DNA of 64,000 nt from RSA9 sp036381195 (GCA_036381195.1 DASVDH010000009.1:13763-77762), one strand, 5' to 3'; positions 6,550 to 13,895 are shown, counted from the first letter of the stretch. Numbers and translations are program-made. The notes: a model not told the origin generated them from the sequence alone.

Positions 6550-7301
6550 CGCTTGACCGCGAGCCAGCCCGCGAAGTTGCACCAGCGCCAGACGCACTCG
6601 ACCAGCTCGAACCCCGCGCCCCGGAGGAACTGCTCGTTGACGGACGCCGGGAGCGGGACGAGGACGCCCTCAAGGCTCATCGCCTTCCGCTGGATCGCCT
6701 CCTCTGCGTAGCCGTTCTCGCGCTTCTTGCCCCAGTAGAGGTCGACCATGAGCCGGTGGCTCTCGTCCGCCTCCCCGAGCACCTTCTCGACGAGGACCAG
6801 GCCCCCGCCGGGAGCGAGCGCGCGGTACGCCTCCCGGAGGAGCGTCTGGCGGTACTCGATCGGGACGAACTGGAGCGTCAGGACCGAGAGGATGACGCTG
6901 ACCGGCGGCAGGCCAGCCGGGAAGCCCCGGCGGAGGTCATGGTCGCCCACGTCCATCAGGCCCGCCTCGATGAAGCCCTCAAAGCGCGCCTCCAGCGCCT
7001 CCCGCATCGGCTCGCTCACCTCGATGGCGCAATACTGCGCCTGCGCGCCGAGTCGGTCGACGATCGGGGCGAGAGCCGCGCCCCGGCTCGCCCCGAGGTC
7101 AACGACCATCGGCTGCTTCTTCCCGCCCAGCTTCGCGCTGTCGAGCAGCCAGAGCGCCGCGTCCGTCGTGATCCGGCGCATGTCCCCGTAGTTCGGGATG
7201 CTCCGCTCGAGCATGTCGTCGAACGCCTCCGTGACGTTCTCGTCGAACGTCCACCGGCCCTCCTCAGGCGCGCTCGCGGTCGTCAGGTCATCTGCTGCCA
7301 T
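6546..7301 (-). CDS. CmoA-like SAM-dependent enzyme (carboxy-SAM synthase family)
   Basis: 251 residues. Similarity to E. coli CmoA is visible along the whole length: GRWTFDENVTEAFDDMLERS then IPNYGDM at the N-terminus, SAM loop VVDLGASRGAA (66-76), LTLQFVPIEYRQTLL, LAPGGGLVLVEKV, KKRENGYAEEAI, and C-terminal WCNFAGWLAVKR. CmoA turns SAM and prephenate into carboxy-S-adenosylmethionine. The segment matching E. coli KRSMLEN reads KAMSLEG, so the Arg I recall as binding the cofactor carboxylate (Arg199) aligns with Ala, with an Arg two residues earlier. No CmoB gene is seen, so a tRNA role is unlikely. ATG with GAGGAGG; lies between the amidotransferase and MazG-like genes. Confidence 0.8.
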   Translation of the reverse strand: MAADDLTTASAPEEGRWTFDENVTEAFDDMLERSIPNYGDMRRITTDAALWLLDSAKLGGKKQPMVVDLGASRGAALAPIVDRLGAQAQYCAIEVSEPMREALEARFEGFIEAGLMDVGDHDLRRGFPAGLPPVSVILSVLTLQFVPIEYRQTLLREAYRALAPGGGLVLVEKVLGEADESHRLMVDLYWGKKRENGYAEEAIQRKAMSLEGVLVPLPASVNEQFLRGAGFELVECVWRWCNFAGWLAVKR

Positions 7302-7320
7302 CTGGTCCTCCTCGGTAACG

Positions 7321-8733
7321 TCATCCGCGCGGGAGGCCCCCGAAGACCTCCCGCGCGATCTGGTTATAGCGGAGCTGCTGCTGGCCGTTGAGCGCGACCT
7401 CCGCGTAGTCGCGCATGCCCGACCCGGACTGGAACGAGAGCTTCTTCCGCGTCCGGATCCTCTCCGGGATCAGGCCCGTCGCCGCCTCCCGCAGGAGGAG
7501 CTTCTGCGTCGGGCACTCCGTCCACGAGAGCGGGATGACCGCCTCGACCATCTCGCGGTCCATGTAGGGCGTCCGGGCCTCGACGCCGTGCGCCATGAAC
7601 GCCTTGTTGATCCGGACGAAGTTCCCCCGCGCCATCTTCTCGACGCCCTCCAGCCGGACGCGGCCCCACTCGCTCTTGGGTGTCCGGCCCATCTGCCGCG
7701 CGAGCATGCCGTAGCCGCCGAACAGCTCGTCCGCGCCCTCACCGGAGAGCACGACCCGGAAGCCGTCCGCGTAGATCCGCTCCGCGAGCGGAAGGCAGTG
7801 CGCCGCAATCTCGATCTGAGCCTTCATCGTTATCTCGATGGCCCGGATCGCCTCGCGCCACGCGGCCTCATCCGGGCGCGGCACCGGGACCTCACGCAGC
7901 TCTACGTCCAGCTCCCCGGCGACGTACCGCGCCTCCGCGAGGTCCGGGCTGTCCTCGTCGAAGACGATCGTGTAGGCCACCACGTCCGGCTTGCGCTGCT
8001 TGACGAGGGAGAGGATCAGGGAGGAGTCGATCCCGCCGGAGATGAGGCAGCAGACCGGCACGTCCGCCTGGAGCCGCCGGTCGACGGACCGCTCGAGGAT
8101 CGCGAGGACGCCGGCCGGGTCCGGCTCCCCCGGACCCTGCAGCGCCCAGCTGGACTCGTAGTAGAAGCGCGGCTGCGGCTCGTCCAGCCGCCAGACCGCG
8201 CCGGCCGGAACCGGATCCGCCTCCGCCGCGAAGTCCTCCCCAAACGCCTTGCGCTCCGACGCCCACATGAAGCCGCCGGGGTTGAACAGGTCGCCGTGGG
8301 TCCGGAGGACGTACAGCGGCACCTCCCCGAAGCGATCCCGCGCTAGCCACGTCTCCCCGAGTCCTTCATGCGTCCACGCGAACGCGAACTGGCCCTCGAG
8401 ACGCTTGAGCGCGTCCGCTCCCCACTCCGTGAGCGCGACGGCGACGACCTCCGTGTCGCCCTCCGTCTCGAAGTGGTAGCCGAGGCCCGCCAGCTCCTCC
8501 CGCAGCTCGCGGTAGTTCCAGCACTCCCCGACGTAGCTCAGGGTGATATGGCCCCGGACGAACGGCTGATCGCTCCGGGGCAGCGGGTCGAGGATGCTCA
8601 GCCGGACGTGGCCGTGGACGGCACCCCCGGCGGCGCGGACGATCCCGCGCCCGTCAGGACCGCGATGCGCGATCAGGTCCAGCGCCGCATCCACGTCCCA
8701 ATCGGACTGCCAGCAGCCCGCGATACCGCACAT
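7321..8733 (-). CDS. AsnB-type glutamine-dependent amidotransferase (asparagine synthetase family)
   Basis: 470 residues with both domains. The class II glutaminase begins MCGIAGCW (Cys2 nucleophile) with AHRGPDGRG (22-30) and LSYVGECWNYRELREEL. The synthetase domain has the ATP PP-loop LISGGIDSSL (230-239), VVLSGEGADELFGGYG and VEARTPYMDREMVEA. The family adenylates a carboxylate and replaces AMP with ammonia from glutamine. Asparagine is the classic product, but relatives amidate other carboxylates (LtsA acts on cell-wall diaminopimelate). Its place beside a CmoA-like gene and two methyltransferases suggests that a carboxymethylated base could be the substrate; that is inference. Confidence 0.85.
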   Translation of the reverse strand: MCGIAGCWQSDWDVDAALDLIAHRGPDGRGIVRAAGGAVHGHVRLSILDPLPRSDQPFVRGHITLSYVGECWNYRELREELAGLGYHFETEGDTEVVAVALTEWGADALKRLEGQFAFAWTHEGLGETWLARDRFGEVPLYVLRTHGDLFNPGGFMWASERKAFGEDFAAEADPVPAGAVWRLDEPQPRFYYESSWALQGPGEPDPAGVLAILERSVDRRLQADVPVCCLISGGIDSSLILSLVKQRKPDVVAYTIVFDEDSPDLAEARYVAGELDVELREVPVPRPDEAAWREAIRAIEITMKAQIEIAAHCLPLAERIYADGFRVVLSGEGADELFGGYGMLARQMGRTPKSEWGRVRLEGVEKMARGNFVRINKAFMAHGVEARTPYMDREMVEAVIPLSWTECPTQKLLLREAATGLIPERIRTRKKLSFQSGSGMRDYAEVALNGQQQLRYNQIAREVFGGLPRG

Positions 8734-8969
8734 CAGCGCTTCACCAGTCGCGCCAACTGCACCTGGCGGTAGAACTCCCGCGATGCCGCCCTCCGACGCT
8801 CGCGCTTCCCTCCGTAGAGAGACATGTTCGTCCGGTGCAGCGCCCGGATGAACTGCTCGCAGGTCATCCCACGCCGGACCGCCAGCTCCGCCGCCTTCGG
8901 GTAGGCGGCAGCCGCACTCTCCGCGAGCGCGACACCCTCAAGGACGTGAAGCGCCCGATTAGAGGCCAC
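8733..8969 (-). CDS. Small hypothetical protein
   Basis: 78 residues from GTG 8969 (VASNRALHVLEGVALAESAA), which has AGAGGAG at proper distance. The middle, AELAVRRGMTCEQFIRALHR, looks like a helix-turn-helix or short helical bundle; the C-terminus is basic (GKRERRRAASREFYRQVQLA). The stop touches the ATG of the amidotransferase. No family recognised. Confidence 0.55.
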   Translation of the reverse strand: MASNRALHVLEGVALAESAAAAYPKAAELAVRRGMTCEQFIRALHRTNMSLYGGKRERRRAASREFYRQVQLARLVKR

Positions 8970-9162
8970 GACGACTCCTCTCCGCCTGGTACCGCTCCTC
9001 GCTCGCGCCGTCAACGAGGCCCAGCTGACGGATCCGGACTGCCCGGTTGAACCCCGCCGTCCGCGCCGGGTCATACGGCACCGGGCGCAGCCCCTCCCGC
9101 CGGTGCTCCTCGAGCCAGCTCTCCTCACCGAGGTCCGGTGTCTTCTTCGCGGTCATCGCCAT
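8959..9162 (-). CDS. Small hypothetical protein
   Basis: 67 residues, MAMTAKKTPDLGEESWLEEH through RLRP-type basic patches to AERSRRGL. ATG 9162 follows AGAGGGGAAGAAG. It overlaps the end of the 43-residue HTH gene and the start of the next small gene. No family recognised; part of the modification island by position. Confidence 0.5.
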   Translation of the reverse strand: MAMTAKKTPDLGEESWLEEHRREGLRPVPYDPARTAGFNRAVRIRQLGLVDGASEERYQAERSRRGL

Positions 9163-9284
9163 CTTCTTCCCCTCTGGATATCGCAGACCGTCGAGCGGCT
9201 TACTCCGTAGTCCTCCGCGAGAACCCGTAGCGGCTCTCCCCGTCTTGCTCGAATCTCGACGACGGCTTCCGGGTCCTTCTTCAC
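9153..9284 (-). CDS. 43-residue helix-turn-helix protein
   Basis: GTG start overlaps the TGA of the second methyltransferase (GTGA). The product begins VKKDPEAVVEIRARRGEPLR and continues VLAEDYGVSRSTVCDIQRGR, ending RWR. The pattern 'LAxxYGVSxxTVxxIxxGxxW' is the single helix-turn-helix seen in many tiny phage proteins and homing-endonuclease tails. Nothing else fits in 43 residues. It may bind DNA as a regulator or be a relic of a larger HNH protein. Confidence 0.6.
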   Translation of the reverse strand: MKKDPEAVVEIRARRGEPLRVLAEDYGVSRSTVCDIQRGRRWR

Positions 9285-10555
9285 GCGGCCTCCGCGCGCT
9301 CCGCCTCGTCAAGGCAACGAGCGATATAGCGCCCCATGGTCGCGTACAGAGGAGGGACGACGGTACGACCCATCCTTTCGTATCTTTGCTCCCGCGTCCC
9401 CGTGAGCTTGAAGTCGACCGGGAACCCGCCGATGGCCTTGCATTCCGCAGGCGTGAACTTCCGGCACTCGAACGGGTGCGTGACGGACGCCGCGCCGACC
9501 TGTGCCCCCGTCGCCGTAAGCGTCGGGCACGGCTCGTCCGGATCCGGGATGACGAGGAGGAAGTAGTCCTTGACCTCAATCGCGCGCTCCCCGTCCGCGC
9601 AGACGAAGTACGGACGCTTGCGCCCGCCCTCCGGCTCCATGTCGAACAGGCCCAGCGGGGCCTCCTCCGCCTTCTGCTTCTTGACCGCGCCGACGAACTC
9701 CTCCCGGCGCTCGTGCTGGCCCAGGAACTCATTGCAGCGGGCGCAGACCTCCTTCGCGTCCCCGCCCTTCTTGAGCGCGTGCCACGTCCGCCCGACCGCC
9801 TTACCCTCCATCGAGGACTCCTCGATGAACGGGGCGTGGTCCGGATCATCCGCCGGGACCGTCGCGAGCGCGTGCCGGAGCGTCGGCCGGCCACCCGGCT
9901 TGCCCTCCAGCTCCGCGTCGTACGTCGGCACCTCCGGCTCGATGCCGAGGTCTTCCCGGAAGCCGATGAAGATCAGCCGCTTGCGCCGCTGCGGCACGCC
10001 GAACCCGGTCGCGTCGACGACCTTCGCGTGGACGCGGTAGCCCAGCTCCCGGAGCCGGTTCCCCGCCGCGTGCAGGTACGCCTTCGCGTCACCCATCTCC
10101 ATGCCGGGGACGTTCTCCGCGATAAACGCCTTCGGGCGCAGGCCCTCGACCATCCGGCAGTAGTGCTCGAACAGGTCGTCCGTCGCCTGGTGCGTGTCGC
10201 TGTACTTCTTCTCCGTCCCCCAGCCGCGCTCGCGCATCCCGGCGGAGGAGAAGGAAGCGCACGGCGGCGACCCCTCGTACAGGTCCAGCTCGCCGACCTT
10301 CAGGCCGAGCCGGTCCAGAATCTCCTGCGGATCGACCTTCCGGATATCGCGCCGGTCGACGACCGTCTCCGGGTAGTTCGCGGCGTACGTGTCCGCCGCC
10401 GCGTCGACGAACTCGATGACGTACGGCACGTCCCAGCCCGCGAGCTTGAGGCCCGTCGAGGAGCCGCCACACCCGGAGAACGAGCCGACCGCCGTCCGCC
10501 CGTTCGTCCCCTCCGCCTCGTACACGTTCGCCATGGTCAGGCGCTCGTAGCTCAC
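9281..10555 (-). CDS. Second DNA cytosine-C5 methyltransferase family enzyme, motif X Arg
   Basis: 424 residues from GTG 10555, which overlaps the upstream TGA; ATG 10534 is the alternative. Motif I is VGSFSGCGGSSTGLKLAGWD (23-42), motif IV is YEGSPPCASFSSAG (Cys99), motif VI is AFIAENVPGM, and motif VIII is GVPQRRKRLIFIGF. The recognition region is large and contains CARCNEFLGQHERR and PDEPCPTLTATGA. Near the end comes CRKFTPAECKAIGGFPVDF, then YERMGRTVVPPLYATMG. The motif X asparagine (GN in nearly all relatives) is Arg397, the same change as in the 5077-6207 enzyme. Only about modestly similar to that enzyme, so the change probably arose under a shared constraint. Confidence 0.85.
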   Translation of the reverse strand: MSYERLTMANVYEAEGTNGRTAVGSFSGCGGSSTGLKLAGWDVPYVIEFVDAAADTYAANYPETVVDRRDIRKVDPQEILDRLGLKVGELDLYEGSPPCASFSSAGMRERGWGTEKKYSDTHQATDDLFEHYCRMVEGLRPKAFIAENVPGMEMGDAKAYLHAAGNRLRELGYRVHAKVVDATGFGVPQRRKRLIFIGFREDLGIEPEVPTYDAELEGKPGGRPTLRHALATVPADDPDHAPFIEESSMEGKAVGRTWHALKKGGDAKEVCARCNEFLGQHERREEFVGAVKKQKAEEAPLGLFDMEPEGGRKRPYFVCADGERAIEVKDYFLLVIPDPDEPCPTLTATGAQVGAASVTHPFECRKFTPAECKAIGGFPVDFKLTGTREQRYERMGRTVVPPLYATMGRYIARCLDEAERAEAA

Positions 10556-11055
10556 GCCACCGTTCCCTTCCAGCGCGCCGCCTCTGCTCGCGCGATCGCT
10601 TCTTCGAGCCATGAGCGCATGCTCTCACGCGCCCCGGACGTGTTCCAGAAGCGGTTGCGACCGGACGGGTGCGGGACGCAGACCGCCTGGAGGAGGCCCG
10701 CTTCGAGCCATTCCCCGTACGGCTTGTCGTCCCGCAGGCCAACCGCGCCCGCCGCGCGCTGGCCGAGGCAGACGACGATCAGGGGTAGCCGCTGCTCCTC
10801 CTCGGGACGGGTGAGCAGCCAGCGCGTCCAGCGTTCCTGGGCGCGCGGCTTCGACCACGGGTACGCATCGCGGTACCGCTCGATCGCGTTGAGCGTCTCG
10901 AAGTGCTCGATGAGCGTCCAGTACGCCGGACCCTCCGTCTCCCACTCCATGAGCTTGCAGATGAACTCGGCGGGTGCGCCAGAGAGGGGGAACGCGTGGT
11001 AGCGGTCCCCCCTCTCCGACGGCGCCTCGCCGAGAAGGAGAGGCAGTCGGGACAC
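10552..11055 (-). CDS. Uracil-DNA-glycosylase-superfamily protein
   Basis: 167 residues. Motif A-like LLGEAPSERGDRYHAFPLSG (8-27), the central strand LIVVCLGQRAAGAVGL, and motif B-like VPHPSGRNRFWN (His129) match the order and spacing of UDG-superfamily enzymes. A classic water-activating Asp/Asn in motif A is not obvious, so glycosylase activity is uncertain. GTG start one base after the Ku gene; the second methyltransferase overlaps its stop. UDG-fold proteins occur in phage base-modification clusters, so it may process or exclude particular bases. Confidence 0.65.
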   Translation of the reverse strand: MSRLPLLLGEAPSERGDRYHAFPLSGAPAEFICKLMEWETEGPAYWTLIEHFETLNAIERYRDAYPWSKPRAQERWTRWLLTRPEEEQRLPLIVVCLGQRAAGAVGLRDDKPYGEWLEAGLLQAVCVPHPSGRNRFWNTSGARESMRSWLEEAIARAEAARWKGTVA

Positions 11056-11056
11056 G

Positions 11057-12028
11057 TCAGGCTGCGGCGGTGAAGTCCTTGGCGCGCTTGATGCTCGCGC
11101 GGAGCAGCGCGGTCAGGTCGACCACGTTGTCCGGCAGCTCCGGGCGCTCCGGCACCTCGAAGCCGTGGAACTCCCCGGCCTCCGCGCGGGCGACCAGCTC
11201 GCGCAGGAGACGTGCCCGCTCGTCCGTGACCTCGTCGAGCGCGGCGGAGGAGTCGGCCATCGCCTCGATCAGCGCGGTCGCCGCCTCCACGTCCTCGTCG
11301 CTGGCCGTGACCGCGTTGAGGTCCGCGCGCTCCGGCACCTCGCGCACGTCCTCCGCGAACGCCAGCTCGAGCACCTTGAGGTGCTGCTTGCCGTCCTCGA
11401 GCGCCGGGACGATGACGCCGACCGCCTGGCGCTTCGTCTTCGTCCAGCGGACGACCGGCACGCGGCCAGCCGTACGGGAGGCCATGAACAGCGTGCGCAG
11501 GAGACGCATCGCCCCAGCCCCGTCACCGGCGAGGAAGTAGCTGCCGAGGATCCGCTCACGCGGCACCTGCTCGCGGCGGATGAACGCGACGGTGTCCATC
11601 GCGTCGAGCCGGGTCCGCTCGTCGATCCGCGCCAGCTCGTCGGTCAGGTCGACGAACGAGCCGTCCGCGAGCCGGATCCCCCGGCGCGGCTCCGCGACCT
11701 CGACCCCCGTGCCCTCCTCGACGACGACCGGGACCTCCGGGACCTCGCTCTCGCGCGCCTTCCGCGCCCGCTCGGCGACCTCGTCGACCGCCTTCTGCGC
11801 GGCGCGAATCTCCTCCGGCGTCGGGGGCACGATGCTCGACTCCTCGTCGACCGGCTTGTACTCCGGGTCCGGGCGCATCTCGGTCTTCAGCTTCCCGCCG
11901 TTCGGGCCGGCCTTCTCAAAGGACGGCTCGTCCGTCTCGCCGGTGGTCTTGAGGAGCGCGATCGGAGCCGTCGCGAGGCCGAACCTCAGCTCCGTCCGCT
12001 TCGCTGCCCTCTCTGCCTGCTTCGCCAT
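11057..12028 (-). CDS. ku: Ku-family DNA end-binding protein
   Basis: 323 residues. The N-terminus TELRFGLATAPIALLKTTGE matches the bacterial Ku opening (usually '..ISFGLVNVPVKL'). The core has GIRLADGSFVDLTDELARID, FIRREQVPRERILGSYFLAG, DGAGAMRLLRTLFMASRTAG, RVPVVRWTKTKRQAVGVIVP and LKVLELAFAEDVREVP, following the bacterial Ku order. Ku rings bind double-strand ends and recruit LigD in non-homologous end joining; phage Ku is known from Corndog- and Omega-type mycobacteriophages, where it aids genome circularisation. No ligase seen here. First gene after promoter D; heads the modification operon. Confidence 0.8.
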   Translation of the reverse strand: MAKQAERAAKRTELRFGLATAPIALLKTTGETDEPSFEKAGPNGGKLKTEMRPDPEYKPVDEESSIVPPTPEEIRAAQKAVDEVAERARKARESEVPEVPVVVEEGTGVEVAEPRRGIRLADGSFVDLTDELARIDERTRLDAMDTVAFIRREQVPRERILGSYFLAGDGAGAMRLLRTLFMASRTAGRVPVVRWTKTKRQAVGVIVPALEDGKQHLKVLELAFAEDVREVPERADLNAVTASDEDVEAATALIEAMADSSAALDEVTDERARLLRELVARAEAGEFHGFEVPERPELPDNVVDLTALLRASIKRAKDFTAAA

Positions 12029-12090
12029 GCCTGCTCCTGCTCTCGGGTGACGTACCGCAGGAGGTATACGGCTTACCCCGGACGGAATCC
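12029..12090 (-). promoter_or_regulatory. Early-type promoter/operator and leader D
   Basis: A -35 GGATTC (12085-12090), a 16-bp spacer and a -10 TATACC (12063-12068) are all visible. The near-palindrome GGTAAGCCGTATACC (12063-12077) overlaps the -10. Seven bases on begins GTACGTCACCCGAG, then GCAGGAGCAGG before the ku ATG. It drives ku and presumably the whole modification island. Confidence 0.65.
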
Positions 12091-12102
12091 TCCTTGACCC
12101 CG

Positions 12103-12390
12103 CTACGTCCGGTGAAAACGTGCCGCCTCCGGGCAGTCGGCGAAGTGGTTGAGCCGCAGCGGGACGCCCATCTCCCGAAGCGCGATCCGCGTGTTCGCGT
12201 TCCCGATCACGGCGTAGCGAACCTCGCCCTCCCGGACGAACAGGAGGACGTTCCCGCGCCCCTGCTCGGCCGGGAGGTCTTCCGGCTCCGTCTCGACGAG
12301 GATCGGCGCGACCTTCCGCGTCTGCGGATGGACCGCGCCGACCATCTCGCGCCCGCACGCCTCGCAGCGCTTGCGCTCGCCGGGCTTCAT
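12103..12390 (-). CDS. Zinc-binding hypothetical protein
   Basis: 95 residues. KRCEACGREMVGAVHPQTRK near the N-terminus and HFADCPEAARFH near the C-terminus could supply a Cys/His metal site. Between them is a beta-rich part (NVLLFVREGEVRYAVIGNAN). ATG overlaps the preceding stop (ATGA). Last gene of the SSB operon before promoter D. No named family. Confidence 0.6.
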   Translation of the reverse strand: MKPGERKRCEACGREMVGAVHPQTRKVAPILVETEPEDLPAEQGRGNVLLFVREGEVRYAVIGNANTRIALREMGVPLRLNHFADCPEAARFHRT

Positions 12391-12626
12391 GACTTCGGCC
12401 AGAGCCGCTGGAACTTCGCCAGCGGCTCCTCCGCGTTGGCCCCCTGCGCGTCCTTCTGAACGTCGAGCCGCGCGGCAGCCTCCCGGTGCCGCCGCGCGTG
12501 GTCCTCGTCGTACCCCATCAAGCCGTCCGTCGCGCCGTCCTCCGGCAGCGCCCCGCGCGGCGACAGGCCCTCGGCGCAGTCCGCGCACTCGGGACGCTCA
12601 CAGGGAGCCTCCCGCGAGCAGCTCAC
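12387..12626 (-). CDS. Small Cys-rich hypothetical protein
   Basis: 79 residues starting MSCSREAPCERPECADCAEG, with five cysteines in the first 17 residues, probably a metal site. The C-terminal half is helical and charged (EDHARRHREAAARLDVQKDA). GTG start overlaps the upstream TGA. Function unknown. Confidence 0.55.
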   Translation of the reverse strand: MSCSREAPCERPECADCAEGLSPRGALPEDGATDGLMGYDEDHARRHREAAARLDVQKDAQGANAEEPLAKFQRLWPKS

Positions 12627-12925
12627 GCGCCCTCCCGGTAGACACGCTCGACGTTCTCGACGACCAGCTCCGTGCTGTAGCCGCGCTCCGAGAGCTTCAG
12701 GCCAGCGGCGAGCAGCGGCACGTCCTCGTCGTCCGGGATCACGCAGACGCTCCAGAGGCCCGCATCCTCGAACTTCACGCGGACCCGCATCCGGGCGTCT
12801 TGGCCGTCCCGCTTGCCGATGAGGACGAACGTCGCCTCCTCCGCGTTGTACTCGTCGCAGCCGCGAACGTTCCCGGCGACCTCGATCAGGTCGTCGCTCT
12901 CCCCGTAGATGCTGACCTGGCCCAT
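12623..12925 (-). CDS. Hypothetical protein next to SSB
   Basis: 100 residues, MGQVSIYGESDDLIEVAGNV through ARMRVRVKFEDAGLWSVCVI to VVENVERVYREGA. It alternates short strands and helices and looks globular; no family recognised. ATG shares its last base region with the ssb stop, so it is translated with SSB. Confidence 0.6.
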   Translation of the reverse strand: MGQVSIYGESDDLIEVAGNVRGCDEYNAEEATFVLIGKRDGQDARMRVRVKFEDAGLWSVCVIPDDEDVPLLAAGLKLSERGYSTELVVENVERVYREGA

Positions 12926-13422
12926 CAGAACGGGATGTCGTCGTCGGCGGGCTGCGTCTGGGCCGGCGGAGGCGTCGTGTCCGGCGTGTCGACCGGAACG
13001 TCCGAGCGCGGCGTGAAGCCGCCCCCGCCGCCGCCGTAGTAGTCGGCCTCCTCGCTCTGCCGCTGCGTCCGCCCGTTCCCGCCGCCGCCGGAGCGGAGCA
13101 CCGACATGTTATCCGCCGTGAACGAGACGGACTGACGGTTGTTGCCCTGCTGGTCCTGCCACTCGCGCCAGCGGATCCGGCCCTGCGCGACGATCCCGTC
13201 GCCCTTCGCGAGGTTCTGGGCGATCCACTCGCCCTGCCCGCCCCAGACGTCGATGTCGAAGTAGTTGGGCCGGTCGGTCCACTCGCCGGACTGCCCGTCC
13301 TTGAACCGCTCGTTGTGCGCGATCCTCAGCGAGCAGACCGACACGCCGGACGGCAGGCTCCGCAGCTCCGGATCCCGCGTCAGGTTCCCCGAGAGGGCGA
13401 ACGAGTTGATCGAGAATCCCAC
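12925..13422 (-). CDS. ssb: Single-stranded DNA-binding protein
   Basis: 165 residues. The OB fold opens SINSFALSGNLTRDPELRSL and continues SVCSLRIAHNERFKDGQSGE, YFDIDVWGGQGEWIAQNLAK and GIVAQGRIRWREWQDQQGN. A Gly-rich linker follows (GGGGNGRTQRQ, YYGGGGGG), and the tail ends QPADDDIPF, the acidic tip that contacts host replication proteins. The GTG start overlaps the preceding TAG. It coats single-stranded DNA during replication and RecT-type recombination. Confidence 0.93.
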   Translation of the reverse strand: MGFSINSFALSGNLTRDPELRSLPSGVSVCSLRIAHNERFKDGQSGEWTDRPNYFDIDVWGGQGEWIAQNLAKGDGIVAQGRIRWREWQDQQGNNRQSVSFTADNMSVLRSGGGGNGRTQRQSEEADYYGGGGGGFTPRSDVPVDTPDTTPPPAQTQPADDDIPF

Positions 13423-13895
13423 TAGATTAGCTCCCCTTGCGCCCGCTCGACGGGAGCCGGGACCGACGCGGGCAGTCGGAACAGGCCGGACTTCTTCTCC
13501 ATCTCGCTGACAGGCCAGCCGTAGCGCTTGTTGCCAGTCTCGAGGCTGATCGGCTGCGCCTCCGGGAGGTCGTGCAGCCACGCCTCCCGCCGCGAGTCGA
13601 TCCCCTCGAAGAACGCGAGGAGCACCGGGTAGCCGAGGCCCCGGAGGAACGCGAGCCGGTCAGGCCGGAGGCCCTGCTTGCCGTGGCCCGTCACCGAGGA
13701 CTGGCCGTGGACCTCCACGACGACGACCTCGCCGCCGTCGAGCCGGACGAACTGGACGGGGAACCCTTGCAGCGCCTCGCCCTCCAGCGCGTCCTCGAGC
13801 GCCCGCTGCGCGAGATGCGTCAGCCGGGTCTGCTCCGAGTCGTACGGGTCGTACAGCGCCACGCTCGGGTGACGCACTCGCTCATGAGCTTCCAT
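13422..13895 (-). CDS. Hypothetical protein, possibly nuclease-like fold
   Basis: 157 residues from ATG 13895 (GGAGG ten bases upstream). The middle contains LDGGEVVVVEVHGQSSVTGH then GLRPDRLAFLRGLGYPVLLA; the order helix, strand with acidic residues, strand, helix recalls restriction-endonuclease-like folds, but the Lys of a PD-(D/E)XK site is not clear. Placed directly before ssb. I regard nuclease as only a guess. Confidence 0.5.
   Translation of the reverse strand: MEAHERVRHPSVALYDPYDSEQTRLTHLAQRALEDALEGEALQGFPVQFVRLDGGEVVVVEVHGQSSVTGHGKQGLRPDRLAFLRGLGYPVLLAFFEGIDSRREAWLHDLPEAQPISLETGNKRYGWPVSEMEKKSGLFRLPASVPAPVERAQGELI

Noticed and set aside
6546..7301. tRNA cmo5U modification as the role of the CmoA-like gene
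   Set aside because: No CmoB-like partner is seen and the gene is embedded among DNA-modification genes; it cannot be fully excluded.
9047..11002. 651-codon plus-strand open frame
   Set aside because: Antisense shadow of the second methyltransferase, UDG-like and neighbouring small genes; Arg-rich, no motifs, no ribosome site.
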